Shown here: positions 1-8,527 of the stretch, piece by piece
How positions within the stretch are numbered: position 1 is the first letter of the stretch
Layout of the letters: each line of letters starts with the position of its first letter
Assembly: GCA_963743595.1 (NCBI GenBank)
Contig: CAVURW010000081.1
Coordinates: 1-43,953 of the forward strand
From: CAVURW01 sp963743595
GTDB taxonomy: Bacteria > Verrucomicrobiota > Verrucomicrobiia > Methylacidiphilales > UBA1321
Length of the DNA: 43,953 nucleotides
Direction: 5' to 3'
Notes under the pieces: generated by a model
What the model was told of the DNA's origin: nothing
Seen by the model: only the letters and a program-made list of their open reading frames with translations
Database searches by the model: none
Position numbers and translations under genes: made by a program

Positions 1-2356
1 AGTCGTTGCTGTTAAAGCGCAGGGTGTTGACGGTAACCATATTGACGCTGTCCCCAGTGCCGACATCCACGTTATTCGTAGCAAGGTAATTTGCGTTGCC
101 CGTGGAGTAGGCCGAGTAAGCGCTGAGCGTGCCGGATGAATTGGCCAACCAGCTCGTCGCGAGATTGGCGGTGGCGTAAGCGGTTCCATTGCCATCCACC
201 AAGATTCCATTCGATGCAGAAAGCGTGCTGGTCGTTACGGTTCCGGTTGTGGGGAAACTGATATCAAGTGTGCTTTGTGCTCCCCGCGTTATTGTTCCCA
301 GGTTTAAGTTAACGGCAGCAGCGCCGTTTTGATTCACGCTCACCTCGTCACTGGTGCCTGCGACGATCGTTAAGCCGGCCAGAGTTTGCGAATTCGTTCC
401 GCCAAGATTGCCGTTAAGAGAGAGCGTGCTGCCGCCGAGCGTTACGGCAGACGTGGCCGCCATGATATTGGAGGCCGGTGAACCCGCTTGGCTAAAGTCC
501 AGAGTGAGCGAGCTGCCTCCAGAAAGGTTCGTGGCACCCGTGAAGGTGTTGGCACCAGCCAGCGTGACTGTGCTGCCACCACTCAGCGTTAATGAAGCGC
601 TTCCGCCAATGGCACCCGTACCGGCTTCTGTGAAGGTGGTGGAGGCTCCACTGACTGTAATTCCGCTGGTGCTGGTGAGCGATCCCGTTAGGTTGAAGGT
701 GCCAGCGGCGACCGTGGTTGCACCGGAGTAGCTATTCGTTCCGCCAAGCGTCAGTGTTCCGGTGCCGGTGTCCGTGACCGCAAACGCACCGGAGATGCCT
801 CCATTTGAGGTTAACGAGCCAGTGCCATTATCGGTCCATACACCCGTCAAAGTCACCGGGCCGGACATCGTTACTGCCGATGATCCGTTGTTTGCCAGAA
901 TGCCCGATAGACTTACCGTTCCCGTTAATGCTTGGGCGGCGGACTCATTAAAATTGAGCGTACCCGCACTGACGATCGCACCCGAATAGGTCCCGGCTGT
1001 CCCTAAGGAACCGGTTACGTTCAACGTGGTGCCTGCCTGCACTGTTGTTGCGCCGGAGTAGGTGTTGGCACCAGATAATGTTAACGAGGCACCAGAACCG
1101 GCAACCACTGTTACACCACCTGTGCCGGAGATCGCGCCGGAGATTGTGCCGCTCTCAGCGGTACCGTTGTACCAATTATGCAGGTCCACCAAGAGTGTGT
1201 TGCTGCCCAGGGTGATCGGGCCGGAGAATGTGCCGCCACCCCCATTGCTGAAGAACAAGGTAGCACCTGATCCTGTAACGTTAATCGCATTACTAACGGC
1301 TAAACTATCGTTGGCAAAGCCACCGTTGGTCCCAAGCGTGATCGTAGCACCAGCTCCCAAAGAGGTGGCGTTTGCATACTCAATCATCCCGCCGTTTTGA
1401 AGCGTAACAATACCGCTGTAGGTGTTTGAGCTGTTGATTACCAAGACGCCCGAGCCGTTGTTCGAATCGAGATTCCCTGTACCCAAGATGGTCAAGGCAC
1501 CGCTTCCGACCAATTGATTCGCTGTGTTGAGGATAATTCGGTCTTTCTGACTGCCAGGTGATCCCGATCCCTGCACGCTGATTGTGCCGCCGCTCGCCCC
1601 GACCGTAATGATGTGAGATGCGGCTAAGGTAACGGCTGTGTTGCTCGTCGTTAGTAATGTGCCGCCGTTTAAGGTGAGTGCACCGGTCCCCAACTCTCCA
1701 TTGACGTTATTATCGACCGTTATCGTGCCTGCAGAAATCGTGGTGCCCCCGGAGAAGGTATTTCCATTATTGGTAAGAACTAGATTTCCCGCACCATTCA
1801 TCGTGAGGCCGTGCGTTCCTGTTATAACCGCACCGATATTTGCCGTTCCTGCGATGTCCAGGGTGCCCGTTGCGCCGAGAGCCAAATCGAGCGTGCCGGT
1901 GCTGGCTGTTCCGATCGACAATATACCGCCCGTGGCAACATAGATGAGATCTGTGGACGTGCCGGAAACCGAATTACCAGACGTGTTCGTCAGCGTTATC
2001 GTGCTGGTCCCGCTGCCATTCTTGTTATCGATTGTAATCGTCTGAGTGGCATCAAGATCATCCAGGGTGCCGATGTTTAAATTGAACCCGTTTGTGTTCA
2101 ACGTGAAGGCTACGGGCGAGTACGTTTGCGAGGTCAACACCACGTCATTGCTGGTGGTGGGAGTTCCTGTCGAATAGGTGGCCGCCGCGGTTAAATCGGT
2201 TTGGCCATTGTTGATATTGTCGGGCGTGTTTTGAGAGAACGCATGGAGGGTCGCGAGCGCTAAAATCAGGATAACGAGCTGTACCCTGTTGATCGTGGAG
2301 AAGTTAATTCTGAATCCAGCTGCACGCCGATTCCATCCGCCTGTATATCTGTTCAT
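1..2356 (-). CDS. Autotransporter-associated beta-strand repeat surface protein (partial, C-terminus outside window)
   Basis: Reading the minus strand from the ATG at 2356 gives one open frame to the window edge, about 785 codons. It starts with a positively charged N-terminus and a hydrophobic export segment (about residues 22-40, VQLVILILALATLHAFSQ). After that it is low-complexity Gly/Thr/Ser/Asn/Ala sequence. Units such as LTLSGANTYSGATTVQAGT and LTLGGTNSYSGATTVAAGT recur at irregular spacing. These match the autotransporter-associated beta-strand (PATR-type) repeat, which builds a long extracellular beta-helix. A GGAG lies about 10 bases before the ATG. The C-terminus, where a translocator or anchor would be, is not in the window. 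The likely role is adhesion or a surface scaffold; a passenger enzyme domain further on cannot be excluded. Confidence 0.85.
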   Translation of the reverse strand, partial: MNRYTGGWNRRAAGFRINFSTINRVQLVILILALATLHAFSQNTPDNINNGQTDLTAAATYSTGTPTTSNDVVLTSQTYSPVAFTLNTNGFNLNIGTLDDLDATQTITIDNKNGSGTSTITLTNTSGNSVSGTSTDLIYVATGGILSIGTASTGTLDLALGATGTLDIAGTANIGAVITGTHGLTMNGAGNLVLTNNGNTFSGGTTISAGTITVDNNVNGELGTGALTLNGGTLLTTSNTAVTLAASHIITVGASGGTISVQGSGSPGSQKDRIILNTANQLVGSGALTILGTGNLDSNNGSGVLVINSSNTYSGIVTLQNGGMIEYANATSLGAGATITLGTNGGFANDSLAVSNAINVTGSGATLFFSNGGGGTFSGPITLGSNTLLVDLHNWYNGTAESGTISGAISGTGGVTVVAGSGASLTLSGANTYSGATTVQAGTTLNVTGSLGTAGTYSGAIVSAGTLNFNESAAQALTGTVSLSGILANNGSSAVTMSGPVTLTGVWTDNGTGSLTSNGGISGAFAVTDTGTGTLTLGGTNSYSGATTVAAGTFNLTGSLTSTSGITVSGASTTFTEAGTGAIGGSASLTLSGGSTVTLAGANTFTGATNLSGGSSLTLDFSQAGSPASNIMAATSAVTLGGSTLSLNGNLGGTNSQTLAGLTIVAGTSDEVSVNQNGAAAVNLNLGTITRGAQSTLDISFPTTGTVTTSTLSASNGILVDGNGTAYATANLATSWLANSSGTLSAYSAYSTGNANYLATNNVDVGTGDSVNMVTVNTLRFNSND

Positions 2357-2467
2357 TGTAATGGCTCCGTAAAAGGCAATAAATATTTTATGCCCGCTCC
2401 CTATATTGTTGTGGATGGTGAATCAATTGAGGAGCGTGCCCCCGGATTAAACTGGTAACTAAGCCCC

Positions 2468-2489
2468 AGTTACGTGGTTTCTCAGGTAA
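2468..2489 (-). promoter_or_regulatory. Candidate shared regulatory element, copy 1 (upstream of repeat surface protein)
   Basis: This 22-base element has imperfect inverted arms (GTTAC and GTAAC, with a CAGGTAA end). It lies about 110 bases upstream of the surface-protein start on the minus strand. It matches the element at 5078-5099 at 18 of 22 positions in the same orientation. A further GTAACT/AGTTAC inverted pair overlaps it at 2455-2473. The spacing and symmetry suit an operator for a dimeric regulator. The function is inferred. Confidence 0.4.
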
Positions 2490-2503
2490 CCTAAGTGATT
2501 TAA

Positions 2504-3721
2504 CTAGTTCGCTATTGTAAACGTCAGCGTCCCGTATCCCAGTTGGTCAAAACCGCCGCTATTGGGGCCGTAATCTCCACCGCCCCCTTCTGGACGAACT
2601 CGTGCAGTAATCTGTGTAATGAATGGAGCTTTTAGCCCTTTTACCCGCACGTAATGATTGTAAACCAGTTCCCAAATAGGCCGGTCACTGCCCCGACCAG
2701 CGGCGCTGATTTTGTCCATGGAATAGGGGTGCGGGACGGACTCGTTATTGCAGGCGGTGTAAGGCACATCGTTTCCTAAATTGTACTTGGCTACATACTC
2801 GGCAGTTTTGAGAAAGCGATTGTCATCATATCCAAAGAGATCGTCGCCCTGGTTCCAGGCCATCTGGCAGAACGCACCCATGATTCCTATCCCCATTAAA
2901 GAGTGGCCCTGGTCGCGACCACTCTCCTGCCATTGGGCGAGGTTCTGGTCTACGTAAAGGAACGGTGCCGCGTTTTCAATAGAGCCATTACCTTCGCCAT
3001 GCTTGAAGTAGTCGACTGCCGCGTTGTAGAGATCGCGGCGATCCGTGAGCACCCCAATCGAAAGCAGCGACGCCATGTTGCACAGGTCCCAATTCGCCCA
3101 ATAATGATGAATGTTCGCGCCGTTATGGCTCGTGAGAAAACCCTGGTTCATCGGGGCGAACACATTGAGCATCATCTTCTTAAACATCACGAAATCTTGC
3201 GGCTTCCAGGCTGGGGAATCTCTCAGGATCTCCCCGGCATTGGCCATTTCATAACCATAAATTCCTGCTGCTAAACAGCGGTCCGATGTCCCCTCTATCG
3301 ACGTCAACTTTTCACCCCACGCGTTCAGAATCTCGATTCCCTTCTGCGCATAAGCAGAGTCACCGGAAATCTTCCAGCGCACGGCATCGGCGTAAGCAGC
3401 AGCAGCGTCGTTGAACAAATGCGCGTAGTTTTCGTGATGCACCTTGTCGTATCCGCGGTAGACGATTTCCTCGGGGTGAGGGGTCCACGTGACCTGGCTA
3501 TGTGGATTTTCGGTCAATCGTTTCCATCCAGAAATCCATGGCTCCGCGTTTGCCGCCACCTCCCGCTTCATTCGATCAAAATCGGTCTGGGTGTGTAATA
3601 ATCCCGGATGAACAAACGCACCGTTGTTTGTGACGGAAGCGGTCGTCTGAGCGAAGCTCGGTGCCAAAGCTGCAATTACACCCAAAGCGACAAAACTGCG
3701 CATAAAAATTTGGAGGTTCAC
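2504..3721 (-). CDS. Secreted alginate-lyase-family polysaccharide lyase
   Basis: This is a protein of about 400 residues with an N-terminal signal peptide ending near SFAQ (residue 25), so it is exported. The mature part opens with FVHPGLLHTQTDFDRMKREV and PWISGWKRL, typical of the (alpha/alpha)-barrel alginate_lyase domain (PF05426; families such as PL5 and PL38). Later segments fit the family catalytic groove: HNGANIHHYWANWDL, with paired His and Asn, and WQESGRDQGHSLMGIG. Family members cleave uronate-containing chains (alginate, glucuronan) by beta-elimination; the exact substrate here is not readable. The longest frame starts with GTG at 3721. An ATG at 3703 (MRSFVALGV) also leaves an intact signal peptide and may be the true start. 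The GH43-like gene lies upstream on the same strand. Confidence 0.75.
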   Translation of the reverse strand: MNLQIFMRSFVALGVIAALAPSFAQTTASVTNNGAFVHPGLLHTQTDFDRMKREVAANAEPWISGWKRLTENPHSQVTWTPHPEEIVYRGYDKVHHENYAHLFNDAAAAYADAVRWKISGDSAYAQKGIEILNAWGEKLTSIEGTSDRCLAAGIYGYEMANAGEILRDSPAWKPQDFVMFKKMMLNVFAPMNQGFLTSHNGANIHHYWANWDLCNMASLLSIGVLTDRRDLYNAAVDYFKHGEGNGSIENAAPFLYVDQNLAQWQESGRDQGHSLMGIGIMGAFCQMAWNQGDDLFGYDDNRFLKTAEYVAKYNLGNDVPYTACNNESVPHPYSMDKISAAGRGSDRPIWELVYNHYVRVKGLKAPFITQITARVRPEGGGGDYGPNSGGFDQLGYGTLTFTIAN

Positions 3722-3928
3722 GGGCGGAACTCTGTTTGAATGATCTCACGAAGCCAACGACGCTGCCGTTTAACCGGGAAACTAAATCAAGGTGAATCGT
3801 GGTATGGTTTTTTAAAGAAGAACCCGGCCGTGAAAGAGCAGGATGAATAAAAAGCAATACCTGGCACGAAGTTCACGGTGCCTGCAAGCGGCTGGATAGT
3901 CCCCGAAGCACTAGCTCAACAAATCAAA

Positions 3929-4907
3929 TTAAAAGGCCGCCTTTAGTCGATCATACTCTTCACTGGAAATCGGCAAAACAGATCCGTGGCGAAAGCGAAA
4001 AGGAAATTTAAAGCCGTCACCTTTTACGAATTGACCATGAGCGAGGTCATTCGTTACGAACGGCTGGTATCCGGTACCCAAGCTGTACTGATCGAGAATC
4101 AAGCACCACGTGGCGGGTTTCCCGTCTGCGGCGGGACTGAGTTGGTAGCACTCTGGACCTTCGTATCCTCTGAGTTTTCCTAACGAAAAGGCGGGAACGT
4201 CCTGCCACGGGCCCATGATTTTATCACTCGTTTCCATGGTGATGGCTTTAAACTGCTCATCTTTTGAAAACCGATAATACTTGTGGCTATCATTGTCCCA
4301 AACAATATCCGTATCGATAACATGCCACGGTTTTTCAATGTAGATAAAAGGTTTACTGAATGTCTGAAAGTCTTTGGTCCGGGCCGCCCAAATACGTTGT
4401 TTCGAGAAATGATCACTCTGATTCATGGATGCCCAAAAAACCAGATAGTCTTGAGTTTCATCGTCATAGATTGCCTCGGGAGCCCAGGTGCATCCGGCGT
4501 CATCGGCAGCTACTTGGACGATTCTTGGCTCAGACCAGTTGGTCAAATCGTCAGATTGCCAAATGATCAGGGACTTACTTCCGGAATGCGTGGCCCGGGT
4601 CCAATCCCCATTCAGATGAATCGATAAGTCCGTGGCCAAAATATAGAACTTTCCATTGTGACCGCGCAGCAAGAAGATCCCGGACCCCTTTTTCTCCGAG
4701 TGCACTCACGAGAACTGGTGCTCCATGATTCAGCGCCTCCCATTCCTTTCCATCGGTACTAAGAGCAAAGTAAATTTGTTCTGTCATCGGAGAGCTTTCT
4801 CCCCGGAATGTGACGAAGAGATATCCACCCGCCATCACCTGTGAAGTGGAAATGCAGGTGACCAAAAAGGAAATGACAATGGTTATCAGGTTAGTTCGTG
4901 AGTTCAT
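3929..4907 (-). pseudogene. GH43-like secreted glycosidase, interrupted by one frameshift
   Basis: Two minus-strand frames join into one conserved protein of about 325 residues. Frame 1 starts at the ATG at 4907, has a signal peptide (to about VMAG, residue 27), and contains TEQIYFALSTDGKEWEALN and GEKGVRD. The second frame (to 3929) carries the rest: FLLRGHNGKFYILATDLS, DDLTNWSE, CTWAPEAIYD, YLVFWAS, HVIDTDIV, YYRFSKDE, GYEGPECY, and the family-typical end FRFRHGSVLPISSEEYDRL. This is the five-bladed propeller of GH43/arabinosidase-like enzymes. The expected catalytic Asp (VRD, residue 77), modulator Asp (VID) and acid Glu (EGP) are all present. The frames meet near 4675, where the expected VRD-PF-LLRG is broken by one extra base or two missing ones. 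Everything else is intact, so this is recent decay, a read error or programmed slippage. Confidence 0.75.
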
Positions 4908-5077
4908 GACGGCGATGCTTTTAATTAAGAATGGAAAGACTTGGAGCAGAAATGGCTACAATAACGAGAGGGGGAATTTGATACTTGTTATTAGCAGAGT
5001 CACCGTAAAGTAACATTACTCGTTAGAGGAATCTCCACACTTCCCAGATTACATGAGCTTACTACTCGCACCGAAGA

Positions 5078-5099
5078 AATTACCTGTTTTCCCAGGTAA
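5078..5099 (-). promoter_or_regulatory. Candidate shared regulatory element, copy 2 (upstream of GH43-like gene)
   Basis: This is a perfect 7-bp inverted repeat, TTACCTG (5080-5086) and CAGGTAA (5093-5099), separated by six bases. It lies about 170 bases upstream of the GH43-like start. It matches the element at 2468-2489 at 18 of 22 positions in the same orientation relative to its downstream gene. No T-run follows, so it does not look like an intrinsic terminator. An operator or activator site is the best guess. Confidence 0.45.
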
Positions 5100-5127
5100 G
5101 CAATCGAGACATTGATACCAAGCCTGG

Positions 5128-5203
5128 TAAGGGCCAGTCTTCTACGACGGAGCTTCGATGTTTTATCCTCTCCAGCTTCGGGCTTATGAAACTCGCCCTC
5201 TTT
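5128..5203 (-). pseudogene. Decayed duplicate of the 3' end of the coiled-coil gene at 6176-8461
   Basis: On the minus strand this stretch matches the last about 25 codons of the gene ending at 6176 in roughly four of five bases. The match includes an unbroken 20-base block, GCTTCGGGCTTATGAAACTC (5175-5194 and 6225-6244), and the reading EFHKPEA. Compared with the intact copy it lacks about 18 bases and has a one-base indel, so the frame is lost. It is in the same orientation as the intact gene. The two copies flank the small gene at 5487-6146 as direct repeats. Confidence 0.65.
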
Positions 5204-5486
5204 AGGGAAGTTCTTTTTCGTCCACGGCTATTCTGCACCACCCAACGGACAATAAAAGATTCGCTCCTGTACCGTTGTGGAAGTAGAGTCCTTGCACCGC
5301 CAAGGAGCCCGGGAGCGGTTCTGTGCGGAGGTTGGGCTCTTCCTTGCCAATCATGATTGGTTCACTCTCAAGATTGTTAGCTCTGTGACTGTGCCAACCC
5401 CTATTCATGCAACTCCCGAAATCAAAACTTTGCTCTTTCCCACCACGGGGGGTAATCTCCGGTGTGCTTCTGGAAAATAATTCAAT

Positions 5487-6146
5487 ATGAGATCATACCT
5501 GCTTCTTATTGTGCTATTCTGGTGCTTATGCCTAGACCATACCTTTTCTCAAAGTGAGATCAAGATTCTCCTGGATAGTGGGACCAGTGCTAATAGAAAT
5601 CGATTGCAAGGGCTGCCGGATCCAACTCACGATCAAGCTTTACTGAGCCTCAAGCTAGACACAATCAAGGTTGACATTGATTATCAATATGTTGAGGTTT
5701 CAGATATGTTACATAATCTTAGCGATTTAGGCAATAAAAAGGGCGCTGATGTCCGCTTTATGTTCATCGAATCGGGATTATCTGAGTCCATTTCACATCG
5801 ACAAGTAACGCTGCATGCTTCACATCTTTCGCTCCGACAAGTAATTGAAATTGCTGCAGGGCAAGCCGGTCTATTTTGGATAATCGGAGAAAAATATATC
5901 TATTGTGAATTCGAAACGTCAACTTTACAGGTACAAATGTACAATCCTTCAGCGAAGGTAAAGAAGCTCATTCTCGACAGTAGAAAGTCAACTCAAATTA
6001 TTGATGTCAAAGCGCTGATCGGGAGAATGGGCATCCATTTTTCTGAGGAGGCAACGGCAGTTTACATCCCGGAAACAGGTTTAATTATTGCTAGGACCAG
6101 TCCACAGGACTTTGATAGAATCGGCTCCATTTTGGATTCATATTAG
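5487..6146 (+). CDS. Exported protein resembling secretin/TonB N-terminal (STN/N0-like) domains
   Basis: A 219-residue protein with a signal peptide (MRSYLLLIVLFWCLCLDHTFSQ). Residues about 62-135 contain VEVSDMLHNLSDL, ADVRFMFIES, RQVTLHASHLSLRQVIEIAA and GLFWIIGEKYIY. This is the beta-alpha-beta pattern of STN/secretin N0 domains (a VTL strand, then a helix, then the strand reporting the residue context). Residues about 165-219 (IDVKALIGRMGIHFSEEATAVYIPETGLIIARTSPQDF) look like a following N-type domain. There is no secretin pore or TonB barrel, so the protein stands alone. It probably acts in the periplasm as an adaptor or a small relative of type II secretion secretins. It is flanked by direct copies of a neighbouring gene tail. 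The domain call rests on pattern only. Confidence 0.55.
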   Translation: MRSYLLLIVLFWCLCLDHTFSQSEIKILLDSGTSANRNRLQGLPDPTHDQALLSLKLDTIKVDIDYQYVEVSDMLHNLSDLGNKKGADVRFMFIESGLSESISHRQVTLHASHLSLRQVIEIAAGQAGLFWIIGEKYIYCEFETSTLQVQMYNPSAKVKKLILDSRKSTQIIDVKALIGRMGIHFSEEATAVYIPETGLIIARTSPQDFDRIGSILDSY

Positions 6147-6175
6147 CGAAGCGATTGTAAGAGAAATGGATACTG

Positions 6176-8461
6176 CTAAGGCCCCGTCTTCTGCGCCGAC
6201 CCTTCGATGTGTTGTCCTTCTGCGGCTTCGGGCTTATGAAACTCATCGTAGAGCTTTTTCCAGCCCTCTTTCGTGAAAGCGGTGAATCCTCGATCATTCT
6301 TCTTCATTAGCTGCTGCAGCTCATCGTCCCCGTTCACTTTGTGTTTCGGTTCTGGAATACGATCCGAGGGCATGCGCCACACGGCAGTGCTCTCTTCTGC
6401 AGCACGGATGTTTTGCTTAAGCTCCTCCAAACGCGCGCCCTCTTTCCAATCATACATCAGGTTCACCAGACCCATCGCCACGCAGGCAGCGGTGCCGACA
6501 CCTGGAACAAAGCCGACACCCACGCTAGCGGTGTTTTGGATGATATGCCACTTGGCAAGCTTCGCCTTAAACTTCGCCTCCAACCGCTCGATCCTGCTTG
6601 ATTGATGGTCCTCGGTCGTTTCAGTCGCCTCGTGCAAATCCTTTGCTTCCTTCAACGTTTGTCCCACCGTAATGGCGTTGCTGATGTGTTTGCCCGGAAT
6701 GAAATTCGTGATCACCGTCGAAAAAATGTCTTTTGTCGCGCTGTGCATTTTATCGGTGAATTCCTTGCGCTGTTCGGTTGTCAGAACAGGCATGTCGGTC
6801 AGACTCGGATCTGCGTCTTTATTCCACAGCGGTTTCATCCGCTGTTTGGCATCTTGATAAGTGCCCTTCAGTTTCGTCACCAGATCCTTCTCGCGCTTGG
6901 CTTCGCTCTCCTCCACGCCCACGTCGGCCTTACTGACATTAAGAAGCCCACGCTCCGTTCGCCAATCATGGATGAACTTGGTCATCGCCTCAGAGAGATC
7001 ATGGGCGTCCTTACTGCTCTTCAGACAATGCTCATAACGATCTCGCAAGTTATCCGAGAGCCCCTTCGTGGAGACGACTATTTTCTCGCGCTGCACCTGG
7101 GCCTTGCGCAGGTCTGAAATCTTTTCCACGAGCGCTTCCTTTTTCTGTTCCCACTCCGGTTTCTTCTCGTCGCTGGCTTCGCGCAGGTTCTTTTTTACCT
7201 CGAACAATTCCGCCGTCATGGTCTGGAGCCGCGAGGCTATCCGTGCATCTTCCTGGAGATGCTTTCCCAGGTCCGTTCCCGTGTTGATCACCTCGCCCAG
7301 GACCGCCCGACGCTCCAGATCCAAGCCCATTTGCGTCTTCTGCGAGAGCGAAACCAAATCAGCAAACGCCTTCAGTTCCTTCCGCAGAGATTGTAAAGAC
7401 CGGGCGAGCTCGCTCCGTTGTTCTCGCACCTTTGGATCGTTACGATCTTCCAGCTCGTCGCCTTTTGCGAAGACCATTTCGAAGTCGCGCTCCAGCCCGT
7501 GCTTCAATTGTCGCGCCTCTTTCTGAAACACCCCCCGATCGAGCATCTCTTGAAAACTCATCCCCTGCCGAGGTGCGCTCAGCGCCGTTATGATCGCGCC
7601 ATGATCCTGAAGCTCCATCGAGAGTTGCCACTGCCGAAGCCCTGTTTCATCCGTCGGCTTCGGAAAATGCCCCTCCAGATCTTGCCGGGCGACCACTCGT
7701 CGCGAGCCGTCGATATCGGCCGCATATTCGCGCAACGCAAACTCCCTGAGTGACAGCGCAAATTCGTTATTGAGCTCATGCTCGCGCACCTCCAGGTAGG
7801 GCTTTGCTTGCTCATTCGCTTTCTCCAATTTCTCATGAACCTTATCGAGATCACCCATCACCTTCAGCTGATAACTCTTCCATCGCGCCTCTGCCGCATC
7901 CATGTACTCGACGTTATCGCACCGCTCGTCAAAGACCTTCATCGCTGCCACACGATCCAGCGTCGTGGTGTGTCCGGTCACGTCATCGAGCAGATGGATG
8001 GCGCGCACCGACCGATCCTCCAGCAGCTCTGGCAAATCCTTCATGACCCAGGGCGATCTTAGCCGCACTTCCTCAGGCATGACCCCACCCACATGGGCAC
8101 TCACCGTCTCGCGATCACTCTTGAACAGTTTCGTATGAAGGACGTCCCAAACGCTCTCGTGATCCTTCAGCTTAAACCGTGCGCTATGAAGCAGCTTCTC
8201 CAGTTGAATGCGTTTCTCGTGCGAGGCGGAATACCCTGCCCAGTACTCATTGGAAGTGCCCGTGTACTTGCCAGAAAGCTGACCGCGCGGCCCCATTCCC
8301 ACTTCACCATCCGGCAAGGTCAGGCGAAAGGATTCATCCCAGCCGACGGCGTACTTCTTCCCCGCTTCCTCCAATTGATCGCGGTTAAACTCCACATCAA
8401 TGCCCAACTGGCGCTGACGCCAGTGCACGGCACGCGACAATAATTCGGAACGATCAGACAT
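6176..8461 (-). CDS. Large coiled-coil protein of unknown function with a glycine-rich hydrophobic hairpin
   Basis: I do not recognise this 761-residue protein. It has no signal peptide. The N-terminal about 190 residues look globular, with a Gly-rich stretch GEVGMGPRGQLSGKY. Residues about 190-560 are highly charged, rich in Glu/Lys/Leu/Gln, and should form long coiled coils. Near residues 640-670 is the only hydrophobic segment, NTASVGVGFVPGVGTAACVA followed by MGLVNLMYDW. Its PGVG turn resembles the helical hairpins that precede toxin domains in some polymorphic toxins and membrane-inserting proteins. A charged tail of about 90 residues follows with no known toxin fold. ATG at 8461 is the chosen start; a GTG at 8470 adds three residues. 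The alpha/beta hydrolase gene lies 66 bases upstream on the same strand, so co-expression is likely. Confidence 0.7.
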   Translation of the reverse strand: MSDRSELLSRAVHWRQRQLGIDVEFNRDQLEEAGKKYAVGWDESFRLTLPDGEVGMGPRGQLSGKYTGTSNEYWAGYSASHEKRIQLEKLLHSARFKLKDHESVWDVLHTKLFKSDRETVSAHVGGVMPEEVRLRSPWVMKDLPELLEDRSVRAIHLLDDVTGHTTTLDRVAAMKVFDERCDNVEYMDAAEARWKSYQLKVMGDLDKVHEKLEKANEQAKPYLEVREHELNNEFALSLREFALREYAADIDGSRRVVARQDLEGHFPKPTDETGLRQWQLSMELQDHGAIITALSAPRQGMSFQEMLDRGVFQKEARQLKHGLERDFEMVFAKGDELEDRNDPKVREQRSELARSLQSLRKELKAFADLVSLSQKTQMGLDLERRAVLGEVINTGTDLGKHLQEDARIASRLQTMTAELFEVKKNLREASDEKKPEWEQKKEALVEKISDLRKAQVQREKIVVSTKGLSDNLRDRYEHCLKSSKDAHDLSEAMTKFIHDWRTERGLLNVSKADVGVEESEAKREKDLVTKLKGTYQDAKQRMKPLWNKDADPSLTDMPVLTTEQRKEFTDKMHSATKDIFSTVITNFIPGKHISNAITVGQTLKEAKDLHEATETTEDHQSSRIERLEAKFKAKLAKWHIIQNTASVGVGFVPGVGTAACVAMGLVNLMYDWKEGARLEELKQNIRAAEESTAVWRMPSDRIPEPKHKVNGDDELQQLMKKNDRGFTAFTKEGWKKLYDEFHKPEAAEGQHIEGSAQKTGP

Positions 8462-8527
8462 GATAAACACTTACGGCTGGCGTTGTTTATAAACGATCCG
8501 AGTGAAATCGACAACGCTTTCCGCTTC

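Larger units (their letters stand above)
4908..5486. other. Gene-poor intergenic region
   Basis: This region holds the upstream region of the GH43-like gene, the candidate regulatory palindrome (5078-5099) and a decayed gene tail (5128-5203). A 68-codon minus-strand frame (5202-5408) has no recognisable domain, no convincing ribosome site and ends at the decayed tail. I do not support it as a gene. I see nothing else. Confidence 0.5.

Noticed and set aside
354..2080. Several Pro/Val-rich plus-strand frames in the first 2 kb
   Set aside because: They are antisense shadows of the Gly/Thr repeat protein on the minus strand; the Pro/Val bias is what the reverse complement of Gly/Thr codons gives.
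5202..5408. 68-codon minus-strand frame
   Set aside because: No recognisable domain, starts and ends in decayed or intergenic sequence, and has no ribosome site.
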